NCBI GenBank assembly: GCA_039621445.1 | Contig: CP154956.1 | Location: forward strand, 81,278,474 to 81,342,473 | Length of the DNA: 64,000 nucleotides | From: Euglena gracilis | Taxonomy: Eukaryota; Euglenida; Euglenophyceae; Euglenales | Direction: 5' to 3' | In this document: positions 46,487-64,000 of the stretch, piece by piece | Layout of the letters: every line of letters begins with the position of its first letter | Numbering within the stretch: the stretch's first letter is position 1 | Notes under the pieces: model-generated | Database searches by the model: none | Told to the model about the DNA's origin: nothing | The model's input: the letters and a program-made list of their open reading frames with translations, nothing else | Made by a program: the position numbers and the translations under genes

Positions 46487-48193
46487 CGTCCCCCCCCTTC
46501 GAACAGATTGCACGCATGGATCGGAACCCGGGCTGCCGCCGGGCTGAACGCGCCCTTTTGACCGCCACAACTGACCTCCTGACCAGACCTGACGGCTGGG
46601 CACCGACCGCTGGCCCTGTGGATTGCACCAGGCTGGGCTGCCACGAGCAGCCGCCTGTCAAAAGGTGCCCCCAGACCCCCCCCCCCAGACTGCCGAAATT
46701 CTGCCCTTGTCACCGGCCTGGTGCCTGCCAGCAAACCTGAAACCTGCCGACCAAGCCAATTATCCCTGAAAATGGCCATTTTCGGGCGCCAGGCCAGGGG
46801 GGGGGGGGGCTGACGCATTTCCCCAAAAGCCTGCCCCCCCCCCAGGGGGGGAGTCGAAAATGCCTGCTCCCCCCCCCGGCCTACCAGCAGCACCCACCCC
46901 TGAACTTCCTTAAAAAGAAGCCTGCTCTCTGCGCTCCAGGTGCCGCAGCCGGTTTTCAAAAAAAAAACCCAGCGGGTGCCTCCTTCCAATAGCACCCGGG
47001 GGGGGGGGGGGGGCGTCCGCCAACCTCGGCAAATTGCAAGTGACTGGTACAGGCCCTGAACGTTGGCTGTTGCATCACCTAGCCTGATCCCCCCCGTCTG
47101 CCCATGCCACGGCCAGGGCATCAGGAAGCCTTTTCCAGCCGGAGGCCTCTTCTGTGAAATACCCACTGGCGTACGAGAGGTGGCTGCAATCAAATCCTGG
47201 CGTGTATGTGTGCTTGCCTTATTTTAAAAGTTCTGCTGCCATCCCAACCCCAGAGTGGGGTTTCCCACAGCCAGGCTGCATTTTGCCGCCTGAGCTGGAC
47301 GTATGAGGGAACGGTACGTACGGTACTGACGTATGAGGGAATGGTAAGAGGGTCGAAAAGAAATTAAAGTTTTTTGTGATGATCACAACGTCCTTGGACG
47401 ACACTCTGAGCAAGAGAACTTGGGGACATTTCCTCTTGAATTTTGATTGGGACCCAGAATTGGGGTTGGGGGATTGCTTGAATCACAGCTTGGGGATGGG
47501 ATTCCACAAAGCTGAATCTCATCCTCACAACTGGATGGAAATCCTTGGGAGGAGTCGAGTCGCATTTTTCTGAAAATTTTCACTGATATTTTGTGAAAAA
47601 TTCTGAGTTGGACATTTGACTCTTGCAGCTCATTTCCCCATTTTGGCGTTTGTATCTTGAGTCGCCTTGTCCATAATACCCTCCTGGCTGCCATAGCCAT
47701 TGACTTGAAAGGCTGCCATAGCATTTAACTTTTGTCCCCTGGAAGGGGGGGGCAGAGAAGAGGGGGGAGCCTCATCGTCCTGTTGTGGTACTCGCTTTTC
47801 GCCTTTTGGCATTCCTGACCACAGTTGTCCAGGGTCCGTGGTCGTCACAAGGTTGAATGGGTGATTTGAATTTCCTGGGTAACTGGGGGGTGGGGGGTTG
47901 CGAAGGCCACGGACTGATGTGCGGATGTCGCCTCTCCAGTTTCTCCAGCTGCGGCTGTGTCTCCACCTTCCCCAGCTTCTGCTGCTCTCTTGGATCTCTT
48001 GGAAGTTCTTTGTAGGTCCTCTTGGCAGTCTGACTTTCTTTGAAATTCATTCTTCATGGGAAAAAAATGTTGAAGTTTTCATCATAAAATGTAGTTTGTT
48101 TTGGTGAAGTATTTCAAAATCCCTCAGGGAGGAGCCGAGACAATGTTGCAAACATCTTTGTCTCTGTTCGCTGCAGCCCCGTTCAGAAATGTG
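46487..48193. other. Interval between two genes
   Basis: Holds C/G-tract element fragments at 46.67-47.03 kb (CTTAAAAAGAAGCCTG at 46.91 kb). A GC-rich open segment at 46,507-46,660 (NPGCRRAERALLTATTDLL) may be an exon but lacks a phase partner. A pair of GTACG/GTATGAGGGA repeats lies at 47.3 kb. No promoter element could be identified. Confidence 0.45.
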
Positions 48194-63731
<15,538 letters not shown>

Positions 63732-64000
63732 GAAACGGTTCCTCATCAGTGTTGTGACGGCTGGTGCGCTCCAAAAAGATCAATTTTTTGCATTTTTTTT
63801 GCCAATTATTTGCCCCAGAAATGCCAAAATGGCATTTTTGGCCGTTTTGGGGGGACATTTATTTTTAATTTCTTCCACCCAACCCTCGCGCCAGGCATTT
63901 TTTAGAAGAAATCTGCGTAGAGGAATCGCAAATGACCGTGCGTCCATGAACGCCGGTTCGGGCGGGAAGCCAGAACCCCTGCTGGCTGAAAATTTCCCCT
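63732..64000. other. End of window, no exon seen
   Basis: AT-rich sequence, then ACGCCGGTTCGGGCGGGAAG at 63,949-63,968, a copy of the motif at 22,361. Confidence 0.5.

Overview
This window looks like nuclear DNA from a repeat-rich, intron-rich unicellular eukaryote (alga- or protist-like; I cannot name the lineage). There is no bacterial-style gene packing. The only convincing coding signal is short GC-rich exons bounded by GT...AG splice sites with compatible reading phases, separated by introns of about 80 bp to 4 kb. I saw no rRNA or tRNA gene. All three main genes read on the + strand.

Layout. 0.5-2.9 kb: a cluster of about eleven related ~30-bp palindromes. 2.97-4.53 kb: a transposon-like element with perfect 8-bp target duplications, two decamer minisatellites and exon-like fragments. 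4.5-14.7 kb: mostly non-coding repeats. 14.8-25.0 kb: a family-31 glycosyltransferase gene (six or seven exons seen, some missing). 25-34 kb: mostly non-coding, with a few orphan exon candidates. 35.0-46.5 kb: a multi-membrane-span protein gene in ten exons, nearly all phase-consistent, with huge microsatellites in its introns. 48.2-63.7 kb: a secreted parallel beta-helix protein gene, about 17 exons from signal peptide to a possible stop. Its last intron holds a broken Tc1/mariner transposase that is itself interrupted by two other elements.

The most interesting layer is a set of short non-autonomous elements whose ends start CAGG/CAGTGG, are inverted, contain C-tract/G-tract palindromes, and are flanked by 8-bp direct repeats (exact in at least four cases, 6-7 of 8 in three more). 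This is the signature of hAT-type transposition. One copy (54,920-55,159) lies inside what was a continuous exon of the beta-helix gene, so it either now acts as an intron or breaks the gene. Two larger members (2,970-4,529 and 61,550-62,731) share a two-array decamer architecture; one lies inside the Tc1 relic.

The glycosyltransferase (probably Golgi), the membrane protein and the secreted beta-helix protein could all serve the cell surface or secretory pathway, but nothing in the sequence shows that they work together.
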